Of a stretch of DNA of 64,000 bases, positions 60,920-64,000 are shown in pieces. Origin of the DNA: Negativicutes bacterium. Its GTDB lineage: Bacteria > Bacillota > Negativicutes > Anaeromusales > Anaeromusaceae. Within the stretch, counting starts at the first letter, position 1. The number at the start of each line of letters is the position of its first letter. The notes beneath the pieces were generated by a model, which made no database searches, had not been told where the DNA came from, and was given only the letters and a program-made list of their open reading frames with translations. Position numbers and translations under genes: made by a program. The DNA is taken from NCBI GenBank assembly GCA_009929485.1, contig SAAJ01000001.1, positions 62,001 through 126,000 on the forward strand, in the 5' to 3' direction.

Positions 60920-62851
60920 TTACCGGGAAATGCGGTAACGGAAAGCGCCAATGCCCAAGGGTCGGGGGCTGGCTTCGCTCAGAGCGGTTAAAGCGTCAGC
61001 GGAGAAGGCGTAAGCGTCTTTTTTAGCGGCTAGTTCGTCGAGTTCTTTGCGGTACGCTTTGGTGATTTGTCCCACTAAAGCTGGGGCGTAATGCTGGCCT
61101 TCAATACGATAGCTGCCGACGGAGGTCAGAGCAGGCAGGAAGGAGAGCAGGCAAAGATCTTTAGCGAAGAGAACATGATTGCGCTCATACTGATCGATGG
61201 CAATGGGGTGAATCTGGCCGGCGGTGTCCAGCAGTCCGTAGGAGCGGTCAACGTCTGCTTTTTCCAGGCCAAGAATGGCTTCCGGCAAATGGTGGTCCAT
61301 GACCATAGCTTCCAAAGGTCCGTGGATAATCATTTCCAGCGGCAAGGGGGTGTGCTGGCAAAGATCCCAAATCTGTTCACAAGTGGCTTCCGCGGAGACG
61401 GTTCCTTGGCGTAGGCCGTTGTCTTGCAGCCACTTGGCGGTAACGCCGTTAAACAGATTCAAAGAAAGATCGCCATAGATCGGCAAGGAAGCGTGCTCGT
61501 TCGCCAAACGAAGCATGCCGATGCTGCTGACCATCAGGCCGTCAAGGCCTAACTCCGCGGCCTGTTTGAACAAATGAGACCATTCACTGCACTCTCGTTC
61601 CAAGGTAATACGGGGGGCTGCAACAACCACTTTAGCGTTTGCCGCATGCGCTTCTTGGGCCAGGGCTTTTAAATTTTCTTTCGTCCAAGGACGGTGTGGC
61701 AGGAAGCTTTCACCGCCTACATACAAGGTGTTGGCGCCGTTTTCCAAAGCTTCTGACGCAGCGGCGCGGTCGGCTACGCGCACGGACAGCGTAGGTTGAT
61801 GAGGAAAATCAGCGGCCATTTGCTGTTTTGGCAAAGCTACCGGCGTATCAAGGCCTGGTTCCACAACGGCTTGACTGAAAAAACGCGGCTCCCGTTCGCC
61901 TGTGTAGCCGATGGCGGCGGCGCCGGGGTTGCCGAAGGAATAGCAGGTGGAAAGGTCGCGGGAACGGTTTTCCTGCATTTCCTGCCACTCTTTTTCGGTT
62001 AAGTAATAGCCTGTGGGATCGTCAAAATAACGATCAATTGCGCTGCTGTAGAGATGGACGATGTTGCTCACAAAGTCGGCGGTACGCATGCGCCCTTCAA
62101 TTTTAAAGGAGCAAACGCCGGCTTGGATGAGTTCCGGCAGGTGATTATATAGGCACATATCTTTTAAGGCTAGCTTGTAAGGTCCCTGTTCGCCGGACTC
62201 CAATACGTCCCCGCTTTGGGCGTCGACTAGCTGATAAGGCCAGCGGCAGGGCTTGAGGCAGCGGCCGCGGTTGGAACTTTGCCCGAAGAGTACGCCGGAG
62301 TGAATGCATTGACCGCTTTGGGCGATGCACATGTCCCCGTGAATGAAGTACTCAATTTCAATGCCTGTGCGTTCTTTAAGAAGACGCAGCTGATCCAGCG
62401 TCATTTCCCGGTTGGTAACCACGCGGGTGAGGCCGTAAGCTTGCAATTGTCGTACGGCATGCTCGTTATGGGTATTCATCATGACAGAGGCGTGCAAGGG
62501 AACCGTAAAACCGGTTTCCTTGGCCAACTGCAGAATGGAGAGGTCTTGTACAATCAGGGCGTCAGGCTGCAGTTTTTGCAATAGTTCCAGGTATTGGCGC
62601 ATGCCCGGCATTTCCCGGTCGCTGATTAAATTGTTTACAGTTACGTATAGTTTGACCTTTCGTTCATGGGCGTAGGCAATGGCCCGGGCCAGCTTTTCAT
62701 CATCGAAATTGGTGTCGGTGCGATGCATACGCATATTGAAGCGCTTGCCTCCGAGATATACGGCATCCGCTCCGGCGCCGATGGCGGCCTCCAGTACGTC
62801 CCAGTTGCCGACGGGGGCAAGAATTTCCACGCTTTGACGAGTCAGTTCCAT
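60920..62851 (-). CDS. U32 family peptidase
   Basis: A 643-residue U32 protein with a duplicated barrel-like core. VEILAPVGNWDVLEAAIGAGADAVYLGGKRFNMR starts the first half, EYFIHGDMCIAQSGQCIHSG...NRGRCLKPCRWPY carries four conserved Cys (probable Fe-S ligands, as in RlhA/UbiU/UbiV) and SFKIEGRMRTADFV follows. The second half (about 340-643) again contains an EMIIHGP segment. Relatives act in rRNA or ubiquinone hydroxylation, and true protease activity is doubtful. ATG 62851 is nine bases after GGAGAG; ATG 62860 touches it and is less likely. Confidence 0.9.
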   Translation of the reverse strand: MELTRQSVEILAPVGNWDVLEAAIGAGADAVYLGGKRFNMRMHRTDTNFDDEKLARAIAYAHERKVKLYVTVNNLISDREMPGMRQYLELLQKLQPDALIVQDLSILQLAKETGFTVPLHASVMMNTHNEHAVRQLQAYGLTRVVTNREMTLDQLRLLKERTGIEIEYFIHGDMCIAQSGQCIHSGVLFGQSSNRGRCLKPCRWPYQLVDAQSGDVLESGEQGPYKLALKDMCLYNHLPELIQAGVCSFKIEGRMRTADFVSNIVHLYSSAIDRYFDDPTGYYLTEKEWQEMQENRSRDLSTCYSFGNPGAAAIGYTGEREPRFFSQAVVEPGLDTPVALPKQQMAADFPHQPTLSVRVADRAAASEALENGANTLYVGGESFLPHRPWTKENLKALAQEAHAANAKVVVAAPRITLERECSEWSHLFKQAAELGLDGLMVSSIGMLRLANEHASLPIYGDLSLNLFNGVTAKWLQDNGLRQGTVSAEATCEQIWDLCQHTPLPLEMIIHGPLEAMVMDHHLPEAILGLEKADVDRSYGLLDTAGQIHPIAIDQYERNHVLFAKDLCLLSFLPALTSVGSYRIEGQHYAPALVGQITKAYRKELDELAAKKDAYAFSADALTALSEASPRPLGIGAFRYRISR

Positions 62852-62902
62852 CTTTTTCATCTCTCCATATCTTTCAACAATCTCACCCCAAGGAGGTTGA
62901 GT

Positions 62903-63775
62903 TTATTCGAAAATTTCCCGCGCTTCCGCCTGTAGGTCGGCTGCGAGATCCACGCCAAGATTTAGGGCGGCAAAGGAATTTAACAAAACATGAGGTTCTT
63001 TCACGATATCTACAGGAATGCTGCCAGCCGGAGTTCCGGCGAGAATGGCAGCGGCTTTGGCAGCGCAGGCTTTTCCTAGTTGGCGGTGGTCCGCAACAAG
63101 AGCGCCTAAAGCGCCGGCAGGAACGTTGGGGGCATGGGAAGCGACAATAGGCAAAGCTAACGTATCGGTGTAGTAGACAATGGAGGCGAAATTATCCTCA
63201 AGGGCCTTGCCGATGGGTAAAAAGATCGCGTCCAAATCTTCCGGCAGCAGCTGCGGCAAGGAAGAGATATCTTCGGCTTTTTCCAGAGGAATTTCTACGC
63301 AGCACAGGTCTGCAGCGGATGCTGCCTGGCGGAAATGCTTCATTTCCAACTGCGCGTTAGCATCGTGAGCGTGGAATAAAATGCCCAGACGAGCTAGGTT
63401 GGGCAGCAAACGACGCATAAAAGTGATTTTCTCAGCGGCTGAAACCATGCCGGAAACACCGGTAGCGTTACCGCCAGGCTTCTCGAGAGAGGCGGCCAGA
63501 CCGGCGCTGACGGGATCAAATACAGGCGTGTAGACGACAGGGATATCCTCGGGCAGCGCAATCGCCGCCAAGGCGGACGGAGTGGTGCAGGCGAAGATCA
63601 AGCTTACGTCGGCTGCCGCCAGCTCTGCTGCTAACTGAGGCAGCCGGGAAGGCTGGCCGTCAGCGTTGCGATAAATAAACTCCGCCTTTACGTTCAAGGC
63701 CTGGAGTCCTTCTTGGAAGCCTTCGACGGCATCATCCAACATTTGGGTTAGTTGTAAAATTCCAATACGGATCAT
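62903..63775 (-). CDS. ABC_sub_bind (COG2984)-type binding protein without a signal peptide
   Basis: A 290-residue protein of the TrpX-like periplasmic-binding fold: IGILQLTQMLDDAVEGFQEGL, ADVSLIFACTTPSALAAIA, PVVYTPVFDPVSAGLAASLEKPGGNATGVSG. Normal family members are lipoproteins or secreted partners of an ABC importer. This one begins MIRIGILQL with no leader, after GAGGTG. No permease or ATPase gene is adjacent. Either the leader was lost or it is a cytoplasmic ligand sensor. It lies upstream of the U32 gene, 51 bases away, so the two are likely cotranscribed. Confidence 0.83.
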   Translation of the reverse strand: MIRIGILQLTQMLDDAVEGFQEGLQALNVKAEFIYRNADGQPSRLPQLAAELAAADVSLIFACTTPSALAAIALPEDIPVVYTPVFDPVSAGLAASLEKPGGNATGVSGMVSAAEKITFMRRLLPNLARLGILFHAHDANAQLEMKHFRQAASAADLCCVEIPLEKAEDISSLPQLLPEDLDAIFLPIGKALEDNFASIVYYTDTLALPIVASHAPNVPAGALGALVADHRQLGKACAAKAAAILAGTPAGSIPVDIVKEPHVLLNSFAALNLGVDLAADLQAEAREIFE

Positions 63776-63794
63776 AGTACACCTCGTATTCATA

Positions 63795-63826
63795 GAAAAA
63801 TAAGCGGCCTCCCTTTTGGGCAGGCT
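63795..63826 (-). terminator. Terminator of the copA-like gene
   Basis: On the minus strand GCCTGCCC/GGGAGGC (one bulge) with AAAA loop is followed by CGCTTATTTTTC. Confidence 0.7.
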
Positions 63827-63887
63827 TTCTCTTTATAATTATGCTGCAGCCGGGATAAAAAAACAAGAGATGAATGAGGCAGGTGGT

Positions 63888-64000
63888 TTACCACTTGCTT
63901 TTTTTAAGGCGCAGCGCGTTCAATACTACGGAAATAGAGCTAAAAGACATAGCGGCCCCAGCCATAATGGGAGATAAAAAGCCGGCGGCGGCAGCGGGAA
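63888..64000 (-). CDS. copA: Heavy-metal P-type ATPase, C-terminal end only (CopA-like)
   Basis: The last 37 codons of a gene running off the window, with stop at 63888-63890. GFLSPIMAGAAMSFSSISVVLNALRLKK is the final membrane helix and tail of Cu+/heavy-metal P1B-ATPases. MAGAAMSFSSISVVLNALRL is highly typical of CopA, whose last helix holds Met and Ser metal ligands. The rest is outside the window. Confidence 0.85.
   Translation of the reverse strand, partial: PAAAAGFLSPIMAGAAMSFSSISVVLNALRLKKSKW

Noticed and set aside
1-64000. CRISPR array, prophage, transposase or toxin-antitoxin pair
   Set aside because: I found no regularly spaced repeats, no phage structural or integrase genes, no transposase and no paired small toxin/antitoxin genes in the window.

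Overview
The window looks like the chromosome of an anaerobic, spore-forming Firmicute, most likely of the Negativicutes (Sporomusa/Anaeromusa-like). This is inferred from gene order and content. The order fapR-plsX-fabH-fabK-fabD-fabG-acpP-fabF-rnc-smc-ftsY-ylxM-ffh-rpsP-khpA-ylqD-rimM-trmD-rplS-lepB-rbgA-rnhB is Firmicute-like. SpoVS, TmcAL, SepF, an FeFe-hydrogenase maturase (HydG) and acetate kinase are present. No LPS or outer-membrane gene lies in the window, so the Negativicutes assignment is only probable. The window is gene-dense core chromosome. I see no prophage, insertion sequence, CRISPR array or obvious genomic island.

Layout. 1-1660: five tRNA-Leu genes in two clusters around a soluble chemotaxis-receptor-like protein. 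1700-6000: patatin-like hydrolase, tmcAL, ackA, DUF177 gene and rpmF. 6044-14785: fatty-acid synthesis cluster headed by fapR, with a FapR-type operator in its leader, ending in rnc. 14834-20965: Elp3-like radical SAM protein, spoVS, smc, ftsY. 20973-26040: ylxM/ffh and ribosome-maturation operon, then rplS behind an L19-type RNA leader. 26130-30766: signal peptidase, rbgA, rnhB, FlhB-like protein, yraN, comM family. 30797-34484: signalling patch with a truncated GGDEF gene, a periplasmic-sensor/GGDEF fusion with a degenerate GGEKF site, an unknown basic protein and a 56-residue protein behind a folded leader. 34591-39198: pfkA, a SIMPL-domain protein, a nagA-crr operon, aroE. 39324-43317: short type IV pilus/competence operon. 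43593-45294: a TM1266-like protein and hydG on the minus strand, behind a leader with competing hairpins. 45638-53863: trmL, endonuclease IV-like protein, murB, beta-CASP nuclease, typA, sepF, ridA-ilvA. 53924-59266: dipeptide epimerase, a secreted DUF3298-like protein and the complete nadA-nadB-nadC operon. 59415-64000: class III aminotransferase, U32 peptidase, an ABC_sub_bind-type protein without a signal peptide, and the 3' end of a copA-like P-type ATPase.

Functional themes: lipid and envelope synthesis with FapR control, ribosome assembly and co-translational secretion, and de novo NAD synthesis. RidA and threonine deaminase are translationally coupled. The least explained material is regulatory rather than protein-coding: the hydG attenuator, paired 16-bp dyads around the ylxM promoter, a symmetric bidirectional promoter in front of nadA, folded leaders at 34174-34245 and 48053-48123, and a purine-rich intergenic repeat family with about four copies. 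I found no convincing new multi-gene system.
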